64,000 nucleotides of DNA. Origin: Ktedonosporobacter rubrisoli. GTDB lineage: Bacteria > Chloroflexota > Ktedonobacteria > Ktedonobacterales > Ktedonobacteraceae. The first letter of the stretch is position 1. The number at the start of each line of letters is the position of its first letter. The stretch spans positions 868,001 through 932,000 of the forward strand of contig NZ_CP035758.1 of NCBI RefSeq assembly GCF_004208415.1, written 5' to 3'. The position numbers and the translations under genes are program-made. Under the pieces are notes generated by a model, which was not told the DNA's origin, did not search any database, and was given only the letters and a program-made list of their open reading frames with translations. Of this stretch, positions 52,864-62,536 are shown piece after piece.

Positions 52864-52893
52864 AGGGCTGCTTTATGCCCTTTTTGAGCCCTG
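52864..52893 (+). terminator. hairpin with alternative pairing ahead of the DUF4037 gene
   Basis: AGGGC/GCCCT (52864-52868, 52877-52881) followed by TTTTT; the 5' arm can instead pair with GCCCTG at 52888-52893. This is a possible attenuator, short and not strong. Confidence 0.3.
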
Positions 52894-52987
52894 GGACCTG
52901 CAAACAAGCGAAGAACTATCCACGACCCTGATTTGTAGATCGGTCCCAAGGTCGTTCTGAGGAGCCACCCCATACCAAAGGAGTATT

Positions 52988-54076
52988 ATGTCTACTTTTA
53001 TTGCTGGACGCGACCTGAATCGGCGTTTCTACCTGGAAGTCGTGCTTCCTCTTTTGAATACCTCTTTTCCCCAGCTCAACTATGCAGCTGCTTTGCTTGG
53101 TCCTGGCAGCGAAACCCTGGGCCTTGACAGCGAAATGTCTATGGATCACGACTGGGGATTACATTTCTTTCTCTTTCTACAGGAGCAAGATGCACACCTG
53201 GGTAATACTATCGCCAACATACTCAGCCAGCAACTGCCGAGCACCTTTCTGGATATTCCTGTCTCTTTTCCCGTCGAGCCAATCGAGCCAAGAACACGCA
53301 TTATGAAGCGGCCTACGGACGGTCCGATCAACCATCGTATCATCCCTATAACCGTGCGCAATTTTGTACGCATCCAGCTCGGTTTTGATCTTGCACAGCC
53401 CTTAGAAGCTGCTGACTGGCTCACTTTTCCCTCGCATGCTCTTGGCGAAATCGTAGCCGGTGAAGTTTATCACGATGCGACCGGCGAACTTAGCGCCTTG
53501 CGCAGCCAACTGAGCTGGTATCCACGCGATATCTGGCTCTATCTGTTAGCTGCGGGCTGGCAACGCATCGGGCAGGAAGAGCATCTTATGCCCAGAGCCG
53601 GTTATATGAATGATGAACTCGGCTCAGCCCTGATTGGCTCGCGCCTGGTTCGCGATGTCATGCGCTTAGGCTTCTTGATGGAAAAACGGTACGCCCCATA
53701 TGCCAAATGGTTCGGAACAGCCTTCACGCGGCTGCACTGTGCACAAAGCTTGGGACCAATCCTCTGGCGCGCACAACAGGCTTCTAGTTGGAAGGAGCGC
53801 GAAGAAGCGCTTTGTCGCGCCTACGAGCAGCTTGCGCATATGCACAATGCGCTAGGTCTCACGCAAAAACTGCCCGAGACAGTTTCGCCTTTCTTCGAAA
53901 GACCATTCCAGGTCATCCACGGCGAGCTATTCGCGCAAGCGCTGCTAAAGCAGATCAGCGATCCCGCCGTACAACGCATCGCCAGGCAACGCTTGATAGG
54001 CAATATCGACCAGTGGAGCGATAATACAGATATTGAAGGACTAGAAAGAGCAAAGCTGCGTTCTCTCTATAGCTAA
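52988..54076 (+). CDS. DUF4037 nucleotidyltransferase-fold protein
   Basis: 362 residues after AAAGGAG. Near residue 40 GPGSETLGLDSEMSMDHDWG gives the GSExxGxDxxxSxDHDWG signature of DUF4037, a nucleotidyltransferase-like fold (GS plus acidic residues). Later WYPRDIWLYLLAAGWQRIGQ and MRLGFLMEKRYAPYAKWFGT are family-typical. Members occur in many soil bacteria next to regulators; the substrate is unknown. Confidence 0.85.
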   Translation: MSTFIAGRDLNRRFYLEVVLPLLNTSFPQLNYAAALLGPGSETLGLDSEMSMDHDWGLHFFLFLQEQDAHLGNTIANILSQQLPSTFLDIPVSFPVEPIEPRTRIMKRPTDGPINHRIIPITVRNFVRIQLGFDLAQPLEAADWLTFPSHALGEIVAGEVYHDATGELSALRSQLSWYPRDIWLYLLAAGWQRIGQEEHLMPRAGYMNDELGSALIGSRLVRDVMRLGFLMEKRYAPYAKWFGTAFTRLHCAQSLGPILWRAQQASSWKEREEALCRAYEQLAHMHNALGLTQKLPETVSPFFERPFQVIHGELFAQALLKQISDPAVQRIARQRLIGNIDQWSDNTDIEGLERAKLRSLYS

Positions 54077-54086
54077 TGTTCGTCAC

Positions 54087-54111
54087 GCTGGCAGGCTTTT
54101 TGCTTGCCAGC
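54087..54111 (+). terminator. hairpin after the DUF4037 gene
   Basis: GCTGGCA/TGCCAGC with an inner GC/GC pair and a T-rich loop, 10 bases after the stop codon. Confidence 0.5.
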
Positions 54112-54501
54112 CACCGCAGTTATTTTCTCCTATTCCCATATAAACTCAACTTATTAATCTACAAAGCTTACTTCTCTCCATCTCTTCAAAACAAAAATTA
54201 GCGCTAATACTCCAAATCAGTATAGAGTATTACATGACAAATCGATGACAAAATGAGCAGGAAAAGTTCATAATCGCGTCATCTTGATCAGCTACACTCT
54301 CCCTATGAAGCATATCGTGCGTTGGATCTAAAAATCGTGATATTGCCAAAAATAGGAGAGAAAACGAGCAGCGAGAAATACTATCCCGTTTGCTCTGGCC
54401 AATGGCTTTCCCATGATATTCATAAAGCAGCCTTGCCTGGCTATCTTTCCCTAAACAGATATGCAGATTATCAACATGATATAGAGAAAGGTACAAACCC
54501 G
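54112..54501. other. intergenic region
   Basis: An in-frame extension of the oxidoreductase starts at 54322 but lacks family sequence and has no good binding site. The stretch is taken as leader/promoter DNA. Confidence 0.4.
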
Positions 54502-55449
54502 ATGAACCAGGAACAGGAACCAGCCGTACCACATGCCCGTCGTCAGCTCAAGATAGGGATCAACCTGCCGTCAACCGAGAGCTCTATGGCAGGCAAGAGC
54601 GCCAGGTGGAAAGACCTTTTAGCTTTTGCCGAGCGCGTGGATGCCCTCGGCTATGATTCCCTCTGGGTGCCTGATCATTTGCTCATCAAGTGGCAAGAAC
54701 AAATAAAAGGAACCTGGGAGTGCTGGTCTTTGCTGGCAGCGCTGGCCGCTGTAACCCAACATGTGGAGTTGGGAACGCTAGTTGCTTGCACGGCCTTTCG
54801 CAGTCCGGCTCTCCTCGCAAAGACTGCCGATACCATCGATGAGATCAGCGGCGGACGCTTGATTCTCGGGCTTGGCGCCGGCTGGGATGGTCCCGAGTAT
54901 TCAGCCTTCGACCTCAAAGCCGACCATCGTGTAGATCGCTTCGTGGAGGCGCTACAGATCATCGTTCCGTTGTTGCGCACAGGGAGGGTCAACTTTGCTG
55001 GCAAGTATTACAGGGCACAGGATTGTGAGCTACGGCTACGTGGTCCCCGTCCTGAAGGTCCTCCTATCCTAATTGGCGCTAAGGGGCCGCGCATGTTGGG
55101 TCTTGCGGCAACCTACGCCGATCTCTGGAACGCCGAGGGACCAGTTCAGCAGCCAGAGGAGCTCATAGAGAGGCAGCAAGCAGGCGATGCCGCCTGTAGA
55201 GCAGCTGGACGCGATCCCTCTTCGCTTGGGCGCAGCGCCTCCATCGTACTCAAACTTCCTATGAAGTATGGGCAGAACGGCCAGCCCGAACCGCCAACAG
55301 ATGAGCAGATTGCGGAGCTCGTCCAAACGCTGCGCAACTATGCCCGGGCAGGTCTCACCCATGTCCAGCTCTGGTTGATGCCCAATAACATTGCTGGCCT
55401 TGAGTGGTTCGCCCCAGTTCTTGCGCAGCTAGATCGCGACGCCGCCTGA
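54502..55449 (+). CDS. LLM-class (F420/FMN-dependent) oxidoreductase
   Basis: 315 residues from ATG 54502 (GAGAAAGG upstream). Bacterial-luciferase-like TIM barrel: LKIGINLPSTESS, YDSLWVPDHLLI, VELGTLVACTAFRSPALLAK, SGGRLILGLGAGWDGPEYSA and GPPILIGAKGPRMLGLAATY. This is the pattern of F420-dependent LLM oxidoreductases of Actinobacteria and Chloroflexota. The substrate is unknown. Single gene. Confidence 0.87.
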   Translation: MNQEQEPAVPHARRQLKIGINLPSTESSMAGKSARWKDLLAFAERVDALGYDSLWVPDHLLIKWQEQIKGTWECWSLLAALAAVTQHVELGTLVACTAFRSPALLAKTADTIDEISGGRLILGLGAGWDGPEYSAFDLKADHRVDRFVEALQIIVPLLRTGRVNFAGKYYRAQDCELRLRGPRPEGPPILIGAKGPRMLGLAATYADLWNAEGPVQQPEELIERQQAGDAACRAAGRDPSSLGRSASIVLKLPMKYGQNGQPEPPTDEQIAELVQTLRNYARAGLTHVQLWLMPNNIAGLEWFAPVLAQLDRDAA

Positions 55450-55972
55450 TGCCGCAAGTCAACCAGGCATAACGCAGCCAGCCAGATAGGCGTAGCACGA
55501 TTGTCCATAAAAATACGCGAAGAGGCTTGTAATTAAGCATGCTTCTCCGCGTGTTCTACATATCCTCCTCAACATAGAATAGCAAACATTAGCCCAATAT
55601 GCTGGCAGCCAGCCTTTCATAACCTCTTGCCAGGCGTGCGCTCCATAGATTAAGCAATCAGCACGATTATATTCTCCAATATACCTAAAACGGGCAATTT
55701 AGACAAATAAGCAATTTAGGTGCTTCAAAGAAAATATCGGCCCGACAGCCTAAAGCTTACCCGTACCTTCTGGTATAGCCTGAAAAGCAATGGCCTATCC
55801 ACGCTTCTCTATGCGATAATAAAGCAGAAATAAATCTGAGCAATATCCTGGTACAATCTTTATACTTTCCATCTCTTCACTTCTATCTTCCAGGAATAGT
55901 AACATTTGGGGTATATCCTTCTCCCTAAGCAGCCAAGATAGAACTCTATTTCACAATGAGCAAGGAAAAGCA
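55450..55972. other. intergenic region with terminator-like hairpin
   Basis: A stem at 55516-55526/55541-55551 (10 of 11 pairs) lies about 65 bases after the oxidoreductase stop and probably ends its transcript. The rest shows no gene. Confidence 0.45.
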
Positions 55973-56791
55973 ATGGTAAAAAAGGAGCTTCAAAGACAGA
56001 CAGGAGGTCATTATAGAGGTGGCGACGTTGCCACCTTACTTAAAAACCAATTTATGCAAACATCGAGATCCTTTCGGCATCTGCGGGTAGCGCTGGTCCT
56101 GGTACTCGGCGTTGTGATCCTGGGCACCAGCGGCTATATGTACATTGAAGGGCTTCCCTTTACAGATGCTCTCTATACTACTATCGGCATGATGGCCACC
56201 GTGGGCGATAAGGTACAGCCGCTCTCAGCGCGGGGCCGGCTCTTCACCATAGGCCTGATTGTTCTGGGAGTTTCGGCACTTCTCTACCTTTTTGGAGCCA
56301 CCATGGAATTTCTTATTGAAGGTCATTTCAGTCAGGCAGTTAAGAGGCGAATTATGGATAAAAAAATTGCAGGATTACGAAATCACTATGTTATCTGTGG
56401 ATTTGGACGCGTGGGCACGCAAATAGCCAGGGACCTGGAAGCCCAGCGCGCAGCATTTGTGGTTATTGACGAAAATGAGCAGTCCATCCAGCGCTCTATC
56501 CAGGCCGGCTATTTTACGGTACAGGGAGACGCGACTAGCGATGAGTGGCTACGCAAGATCGGTATTCATCATGCTAGAGCACTCTTTGTGGCGACGGATA
56601 GCGATGCGCATAACATATCTATTACGCTCTCGGCGCGCCACCTCAATAACACGCTCTTCATCGTCGCCCGCGCCAACCACAATGAGACTGAGGCCAAGCT
56701 CCAGCTTGCAGGCGCAAATCGTGTGCTCTCGCCCTATACAACAGCCGGGCGGCGTATGGCCAATCTAGCGCTTCAGGCCGATGTCACATGA
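55973..56791 (+). CDS. two-helix ion channel with RCK (TrkA-N) domain and altered filter
   Basis: 272 residues. A cytoplasmic start, helix 1 (ALVLVLGVVILGTSGYMYIE), pore loop, helix 2 (LFTIGLIVLGVSALLYLFGA), then an RCK Rossmann domain (HYVICGFGRVGTQIARDLEA, GDATSDEWLRKIGI). Normal channels read TVGYGD in the filter; here MMATVGDKVQPLS lacks the YG pair. The rest fits bacterial Kch/MthK-type channels. Without the Tyr-Gly step the pore should not be K+-selective in the usual way. No partner gene. Confidence 0.85.
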   Translation: MVKKELQRQTGGHYRGGDVATLLKNQFMQTSRSFRHLRVALVLVLGVVILGTSGYMYIEGLPFTDALYTTIGMMATVGDKVQPLSARGRLFTIGLIVLGVSALLYLFGATMEFLIEGHFSQAVKRRIMDKKIAGLRNHYVICGFGRVGTQIARDLEAQRAAFVVIDENEQSIQRSIQAGYFTVQGDATSDEWLRKIGIHHARALFVATDSDAHNISITLSARHLNNTLFIVARANHNETEAKLQLAGANRVLSPYTTAGRRMANLALQADVT

Positions 56792-57013
56792 TACTGTCTT
56801 CTTGTAGAAGAGATTTTCCTCATATATTCAGGTCTACAATCTGGCAATTCGGGCTATAGACTATCTGTCCATCTGACCGATGCGCTTTTCAGCGCGAGTG
56901 ACTATAGTGAGAATGTACATTGCCCGGCAAGAGGAAACGAGCAGTGTAGGCATGCTGCTAAGCTTTTCTTGCTGTGGCAAGTTTCCTTCTTAGCTATTAT
57001 GCAAGGTCAATAT

Positions 57014-57925
57014 ATGATGGAAAAAACCGGCTTTGTTGAAGTCCAACACAAGAATTTCTGGTCTCCTACCGTAGCAGATCTGCACCAGGCAGAAAAGGCC
57101 AGCTGGGAACATCTGCACACAGAATATCATCGTCACGCGCCTCCCGGCACATGCCAGAGATATTACCAGCAGCATCGTGTACGCGTGGCGCTACAGAATA
57201 TCGTGGTTGAGCGGCGTATCGATGCAGGCCCACTCACGCGTCACAGACTTACCGCGGGGGACCTATTTATCTCTCCCGCCGGTTCGCAGGAATGGTTACG
57301 CCGGTATGAATATGAAGATTTTTTCACAATAAATCTAGAACCGGCACTACTTACCCGGCTTGCCGAGGCTAGCGGTCGAGCCAGCGCCTTCGAGTTGCTC
57401 CGCCAGAAACAGGCAATTCAGGACCCTCTCTTGCTGCAGATAAGCCACACCCTACGTGCCGAGAGCAAAGTTGCAGGCCCGGGCTTCTCATCTATCTATG
57501 TACAGGAGCTCTCACACGCATTCGCGGCCCATCTCCTGAGACACTATGGCCGGTGGGAGGAGTACGACTATTCCACACATACTAGCCTCTCGACCAGTAG
57601 ATTGCGCCGAATCATAGACTATATTCATAGCAATCTGGCCCAACCACTCACCTTAACAGAGCTGGCCGCGCTTGTAGCAATGAATCCTTACCACTTTACG
57701 CGCATCTTTAAGCGCACAACCGGCGTTTCTCCACACCAGTATATTCTCTCGCAACGAATTGAGCAGGCCCGGCGCTTGCTCCTCAAGGGCGAGCTATCCC
57801 AGACCCAAATTGCCAATCAGCTCGGCTTCTACGATCAGAGCCACTTCTCACGCACTTTCAAGCGCGTCATTGGGCTCACGCCCCAGGCTTATTGCCAGGA
57901 ACATGTCAAGAATATACAGGATTAG
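57014..57925 (+). CDS. AraC-family regulator
   Basis: 303 residues from ATG 57014. The N-terminal sensing half (LTAGDLFISPAGSQEWLRRY, AraC-ligand/cupin-like) is followed by two helix-turn-helix motifs: PLTLTELAALVAMNPYHFTR and SQTQIANQLGFYDQSHFSRT, ending GLTPQAYCQ. It lies upstream of an aldo/keto reductase on the same strand (178-base gap) and probably controls it. Confidence 0.88.
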   Translation: MMEKTGFVEVQHKNFWSPTVADLHQAEKASWEHLHTEYHRHAPPGTCQRYYQQHRVRVALQNIVVERRIDAGPLTRHRLTAGDLFISPAGSQEWLRRYEYEDFFTINLEPALLTRLAEASGRASAFELLRQKQAIQDPLLLQISHTLRAESKVAGPGFSSIYVQELSHAFAAHLLRHYGRWEEYDYSTHTSLSTSRLRRIIDYIHSNLAQPLTLTELAALVAMNPYHFTRIFKRTTGVSPHQYILSQRIEQARRLLLKGELSQTQIANQLGFYDQSHFSRTFKRVIGLTPQAYCQEHVKNIQD

Positions 57926-58103
57926 CTCACATTTCTCCAAGCTTGCAGCAGGGCATTCAGACTAGAATGTGCACGAAGCACAGCGCACTTTCAATCTCTC
58001 AGCCGCATCAGCAAGAAAATCTACAACTTGCTGAGCAGAGTGAAAGAGCCAGACTTCGTAAAAATATTCAGTTAGGAATGCATTCAGCAAAGGAGTAAAG
58101 ACC

Positions 58104-59174
58104 ATGCGCTACAAGCTGCTTGGAAAAAGTGGATTGCGCGTTTCTGAACTATGCCTGGGGGCAATGACCTTTGGCGAGACCTGGGGATGGGGAGCCTCCA
58201 AAGAGGAATGTCGTAAGATCTTTGAAACTTTTGTAGGAGCTGGAGGTAACTTTTTTGACACGGCTAATATCTATACAGGGGGCGAAAGCGAAGAAATCCT
58301 TGGCGAGTTGATCGCGGCTGAGCGCGAACGCTATGTGATCGCTACCAAATATACCTGCAGTCGCGGCAGTGGAGATCCCAATGCCGGCGGAAACCAGCGC
58401 AAGAATATCGTCCAATCGCTGGAAGCCAGCCTTAAACGCCTGGGAACCGAGTACATTGATCTATACATGGTACACGCCTGGGACTTTTTGACGCCAGTAG
58501 AAGAAGTCATGCGAGCCCTTGATGATCAGGTACGCGCTGGTAAAATCCTCTATCTGGGTATAACCGACGTTCCGGCCTGGGTTGTGGCTCAGGCCAACAC
58601 GCTTGTCGAGCGCTACGGATGGTCCCCATTCGTCGCCCTATCGCTACAATATAATCTTATCGAACGCACGAGCGAGCGGGAGCTTTTGCCGATGGCGGAA
58701 GCCCTGGGCCTTGGCGTGACCGCCTGGTCTCCTCTGGCCGCCGGCATACTCAGCGGTAAGTATAGCGGAACAGCATCTACTTCTGCTGAAACTGGACGTC
58801 TGCATGCCATAAACATGACCGAAGCCTGGCTCACTGAGCGCAATCAGACCATTGCCAGAGCCGTACAGCAGATGGCCGGTGAGATCGGCTGCTCGCCTGC
58901 TCAGCTAGCCCTTGCCTGGATTCGGGCCCAATCGCCCTCTTTGATCCCTATCGTGTCGGCCCGGAAAAACTCGCAGCTGCAAGATAACCTTGCCTGTCTC
59001 GATATAACGCTCTCAGCCGAGCAGCTCAAGCGTTTAGACGAGGTGAGCCGGATCGAACTCGGCTTCCCGCTCGATTTCCTCGCCACGGCACAGAGCCTGG
59101 TCTATGGTAATACGTTCGATTCTATAGATTCGGAGCGACGCAATATCCTATTAAAGGCCGGAGCAAAGCAGTAG
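58104..59174 (+). CDS. aldo/keto reductase
   Basis: 356 residues after AAGGAG. The tetrad is present: FDTANIYTGG (Asp, Tyr), YVIATKYTCSRGSG (Lys) and YMVHAWDF (His). LGAMTFGETWGWG and AWSPLAAGILSGKY are typical of the AKR family related to YajO/Tas. NADPH-dependent reduction of aldehydes/ketones; substrate not fixed. Ends at a 13-bp hairpin shared with the convergent MocR gene. Confidence 0.9.
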   Translation: MRYKLLGKSGLRVSELCLGAMTFGETWGWGASKEECRKIFETFVGAGGNFFDTANIYTGGESEEILGELIAAERERYVIATKYTCSRGSGDPNAGGNQRKNIVQSLEASLKRLGTEYIDLYMVHAWDFLTPVEEVMRALDDQVRAGKILYLGITDVPAWVVAQANTLVERYGWSPFVALSLQYNLIERTSERELLPMAEALGLGVTAWSPLAAGILSGKYSGTASTSAETGRLHAINMTEAWLTERNQTIARAVQQMAGEIGCSPAQLALAWIRAQSPSLIPIVSARKNSQLQDNLACLDITLSAEQLKRLDEVSRIELGFPLDFLATAQSLVYGNTFDSIDSERRNILLKAGAKQ

Positions 59175-59191
59175 GCAGGTATCAGGAACCT

Positions 59192-59229
59192 CATCAGGAG
59201 ATTGTCAGAATAGTGGCAATCTCCTGATG
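59192..59229. terminator. bidirectional terminator between convergent genes
   Basis: CATCAGGAGATTG and CAATCTCCTGATG pair perfectly (13 bp), loop 12 bases, between the aldo/keto reductase and MocR stops. Confidence 0.75.
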
Positions 59230-59384
59230 CACAAACTATAGATCGACGGCCTTCTCAGCAAACTGAACCCACAAAGTTCCTAAACAGTTCTCATCAATTC
59301 CCGGCCTTGCTCTTTAATAAGAGCAAGCATCCAGATACCCTGCCTCGAAAGATTTTTGCAAGGCTTGATAGCGTAAAATCTTGC

Positions 59385-60860
59385 TCAAATCTGCTGAGAG
59401 CGGGCCGCAACTTGCGTGATGATCTCCCTCAAGATCGTAACACCCCGGATAATCTCGGGAATTTCCAGGCAGCCATAGCCTAAAAGCAAGCCTGAGCGAT
59501 CAGGCGTACCAAGATAATAGGCATCAAGAAGTGTCACGATTACATTGTGCTTGCGCGCCAGTTGGGCGACAAGGGCAGCATTGATGCCAGCCTCCAACTC
59601 TAGATAGACGTGCAGCCCGGCTTCCAGGCCACGCAAGCGCGCCAGGTGAGCGATGGGAGCCAGGGTTTGCGCTACGCACTGGCGTTTCTCCGCGTATTGA
59701 TAGCGCATACGGCGGATATGGCGGTCCAGATGTCCCTGGCAGATAAAGCTAGCAAGCATTCTTTGCAAGGGCCACGAGACCTGTTCATCGGTCAGTTGCT
59801 TGAGCACTTCGATTCGTTCACGCAAGAGGGGAGGTGCCACAAGATAGCCAAGGCGCAGGGCAGGAGTCAGAACTTTTGAGAACGTCCCGATATAGGCCAC
59901 GCGTCCCATCTCATCAAGGCTGGCCAGGGCAGGGAGCGGAGAGGTATCGAAGCGGAACTCACTATCATAATCATCTTCAATAAGCAGGCTATCGCTGGCC
60001 TGCGCCCAATTTAGCAACGAGAGGCGTCGACCAGTTGAGAGCCGCGTCCCCAGGGGATATTGATGCGATGGAGTAGTATAAACCAGCAGCGGCGCAGCAG
60101 GACCCTGCGGCAAGCATCCCACTTGCATACCGTCATCATCAACAGGAATAGGCAGGATACGCCCTTGCCTGGCCAGGACAATCTGACGTGCCGAAGGATA
60201 GCCCGGCTCCTCAAAGCCAACATAATCACCGGCCGAGAGCGTCGCACGCACAATGAGATCCAGCGCGTGCGTCGCGCCTGCGGTAATGATAATGTCCTCT
60301 GCGCTGCAAGCCAGCCCACGCGATCTTCCCAGATAGTTAGCGAGCGCGGTCCGCAGTTCAGGATCTCCATTCTCAGGGCCATAGCTATTGGGCGGTAGCT
60401 GGTTTGCTACGCTTCTCCAGACCTCGTGCCAGATGCGCAGCGGAAGGGACGAAAGCGAAGGCACACCCAGGCGAAAGGCGATGGCCTGCGCCGGAATTGA
60501 TGCATCATCCTGCATTGAGGGCGCCGCTTTGCTCAGCCAGCGCGGGATAGCCTCAGGAAACTGGCGAGGAGGAGGTGGAAGGGGAGGAAGATTTTTGCCC
60601 ACATAGGTTCCCGAGCCATGACGTCCCTCTAGATATCCTTCAGCAAAGAGCTCATCGTAGGCTGAGCTGGTCACTGTACGAGAAACGCCGAGCGCCCGAG
60701 CCAGGCCGCGCGTCGAAGGAAGCAAGGTTCCCGCCGCCAGGCGCCCGTCAAGAATGGCCTGTCGCAATTGCTCGCGTAGCTGCTGATGGAGCGGTTTCTG
60801 GGCGGTGCGCTCAAGGGTAATGGGCAGGTTAAGGTCAAGGGCAAACTTTCCTCCAGGCAT
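59385..60860 (-). CDS. MocR/PdxR-type regulator (GntR HTH plus aminotransferase domain)
   Basis: 491 residues from ATG 60860 (AAAGGAGC 4 bases upstream). GntR winged helix (LREQLRQAILDGRLAAGTLL, PSTRGLARALGVSRTVTSSA, YLEGRHGSGTYVG), then a class-I aminotransferase domain with YIGTFSKVLTPALRLGYL holding the PLP Lys. Known members (GabR, PdxR) sense amines or B6 vitamers and act divergently. It is divergent from NIPSNAP and YciI-like genes, its likely targets, and no pdx or gab gene is near. Confidence 0.88.
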   Translation of the reverse strand: MPGGKFALDLNLPITLERTAQKPLHQQLREQLRQAILDGRLAAGTLLPSTRGLARALGVSRTVTSSAYDELFAEGYLEGRHGSGTYVGKNLPPLPPPPRQFPEAIPRWLSKAAPSMQDDASIPAQAIAFRLGVPSLSSLPLRIWHEVWRSVANQLPPNSYGPENGDPELRTALANYLGRSRGLACSAEDIIITAGATHALDLIVRATLSAGDYVGFEEPGYPSARQIVLARQGRILPIPVDDDGMQVGCLPQGPAAPLLVYTTPSHQYPLGTRLSTGRRLSLLNWAQASDSLLIEDDYDSEFRFDTSPLPALASLDEMGRVAYIGTFSKVLTPALRLGYLVAPPLLRERIEVLKQLTDEQVSWPLQRMLASFICQGHLDRHIRRMRYQYAEKRQCVAQTLAPIAHLARLRGLEAGLHVYLELEAGINAALVAQLARKHNVIVTLLDAYYLGTPDRSGLLLGYGCLEIPEIIRGVTILREIITQVAARSQQI

Positions 60861-61094
60861 AGATGCTCCTTTGTATGGCACTTGCATTTTACAAGAAGTG
60901 GCTCTTTTAGAAAAGCCGGTCTCTGGCTATAGTATTGTACAAGAGGTGCGCACACTCGGGCAAACAATAGATGGCTTTAGCAGGAAGCATATAGCCGTAA
61001 GGTATTAAATCTCCTGAGCCTGGTTGATTCCACTTAGCTGTGAAGACTACATGTCGTCAGAAATATATCTTGAATAGGGAAGCGAGTCTTTGTT

Positions 61095-61871
61095 ATGTCA
61101 CACACCGAGGATCAGAAAAAATCAAGTGCAGAGCCGGCTTTGCAGCAATACAGTCCTATTGTTGAGCTTAGGCAATATACTCTACATTCAGGACAACGGG
61201 ATGTATTGATTGAGCTCTTTGAGCGCGAATTTATCGAATCCCAGGAAGCAGTAGGAGCGATACCGATCGGGCAATTCAGAGATTTAGAGAAGCCTGACCG
61301 CTTTGTCTGGCTACGTGGCTTTCCCAACATGGAGCAGCGCCAAACAGCGTTACAGAGCTTCTACGGAGGTCCAGTATGGCGCGAACATCGCAACGCTGCT
61401 AATGCCACCATGATCGATTCCGACAACGTACTTTTGCTGCGCCCGGCTCGACCCACATCAGGCTTCTGGCTTGATCATAGCAAGCGAGCTCCGCAAGGTA
61501 GCCGGACAGAGCCACCGGGACTGATCATAGCTACCATCCTGCCCTTCGCCTCGGCGCCATCTAACGAGTTTCTCGACTTTTTCGAGGGCACCCTTGCCCC
61601 AGAACTCAAGCGCAGCGGCGCCTCGCTTCTTGCCTATTTCGTAACCGAGGAGCGCGAGAACAACTATCCAGCCCTACCTGTGCGCGAGGGCGAGCAGGTA
61701 TTTATCTGGTTCTCAAGCTTTCGGGACCAGGTGGCTTATGCTGAGCACAGAGCCCGCCTGGCCGAATCTCAGCAGTGGCACCAGCTCTGGGAGCCAACCT
61801 TGCAACGCCTCAAAGCGGCCCCCGAGATCCTGAAGCTCACGCCAACGGCCCGCTCATTAGTCCATGCTTAA
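61095..61871 (+). CDS. NIPSNAP-family protein
   Basis: 258 residues. IVELRQYTLHSGQRDVLIEL, FVWLRGFPNMEQRQTALQSF and GPVWREHRNAANATMIDSDN are NIPSNAP signatures (stress-related ferredoxin-like domain, found alone in bacteria). A second half with LLAYFVTEERENNYPALPVR repeats the fold. Divergent from MocR; followed by a YciI-like gene 63 bases downstream. Confidence 0.82.
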   Translation: MSHTEDQKKSSAEPALQQYSPIVELRQYTLHSGQRDVLIELFEREFIESQEAVGAIPIGQFRDLEKPDRFVWLRGFPNMEQRQTALQSFYGGPVWREHRNAANATMIDSDNVLLLRPARPTSGFWLDHSKRAPQGSRTEPPGLIIATILPFASAPSNEFLDFFEGTLAPELKRSGASLLAYFVTEERENNYPALPVREGEQVFIWFSSFRDQVAYAEHRARLAESQQWHQLWEPTLQRLKAAPEILKLTPTARSLVHA

Positions 61872-61934
61872 TAGCTAATCGTTAGTATGCGGCCAACAAG
61901 GCGTATTTGCAATTTACTGACTGAAGGAAAAGCT

Positions 61935-62237
61935 ATGAAAAAGACCTTCGCAACCTTTTTTGTGCCAGGTCCGGCCTGGATAGCAGGGAAAACTTCCCGC
62001 GAACAGCCCTACTGGACCGAGCATGCCGCCTTTTTGGATAAGCTCTTTGCGGACGGAATGGTGATACTCGGAGGACCCTTCGCCAACTACAGTGATTTGC
62101 TCGTCATCATTGAAGCTGATACTGAGGAACAAGTTCACAGTCTCTTCAAGCAGGACCCATTTGTGCTTCATAACATTATTCGCGTGCGAGCGATTCGCGA
62201 ATGGCTCCTTTTCCTTGACGCGCGGCGCCGCGCATAA
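61935..62237 (+). CDS. YciI-like (YCII domain) protein
   Basis: 100 residues from ATG 61935 (GAAGGAAA upstream). EHAAFLDKLFADGMVILGGP and VIIEADTEEQVHSLFKQDPF follow the YCII family, with His in place. YciI-like proteins are small ferredoxin-fold enzymes or partners of dioxygenases; the function here is unknown. Probably in one transcript with NIPSNAP. Confidence 0.78.
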   Translation: MKKTFATFFVPGPAWIAGKTSREQPYWTEHAAFLDKLFADGMVILGGPFANYSDLLVIIEADTEEQVHSLFKQDPFVLHNIIRVRAIREWLLFLDARRRA

Positions 62238-62261
62238 GACCTCTACACTTTACATGTAAAA

Positions 62262-62286
62262 GCGCGCCTCAATAATCCAGGCGCGC
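62262..62286. terminator. hairpin after the YciI-like gene
   Basis: GCGCGCCT/AGGCGCGC, perfect 8 bp with a 9-base loop. On the minus strand it is followed by TTTT, on the plus strand by no T run. Confidence 0.45.
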
Positions 62287-62536
62287 AATCTTCAGAAATG
62301 TACAGGCTTTTTCTGTCCGAAGAAGGCAGCAGAGTGCCAGGCCTTGTTGTCCCGAGGAGAGCGCGAGCCCGAGCAAAATACCGGCTCAGGCTCATACTCT
62401 CCCACCTCTCCACACAAGACGAAGATGGCAAATTGAAAAGCCCGGGCATAAGGCATGCATATCGCTTACCTTTGGCTCATATTTTTGCTACAATGGAGTA
62501 TACAGACATTCAGGCGGCAGAAGGAGCAGAAATAGC

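Larger units (their letters stand above)
52145..52987. other. long intergenic region with leader-peptide-like frame and hairpins
   Basis: It holds the 17-codon frame at 52667-52720 and the hairpins at 52864-52893 and near 52921-52955. No longer gene was found. Confidence 0.4.
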
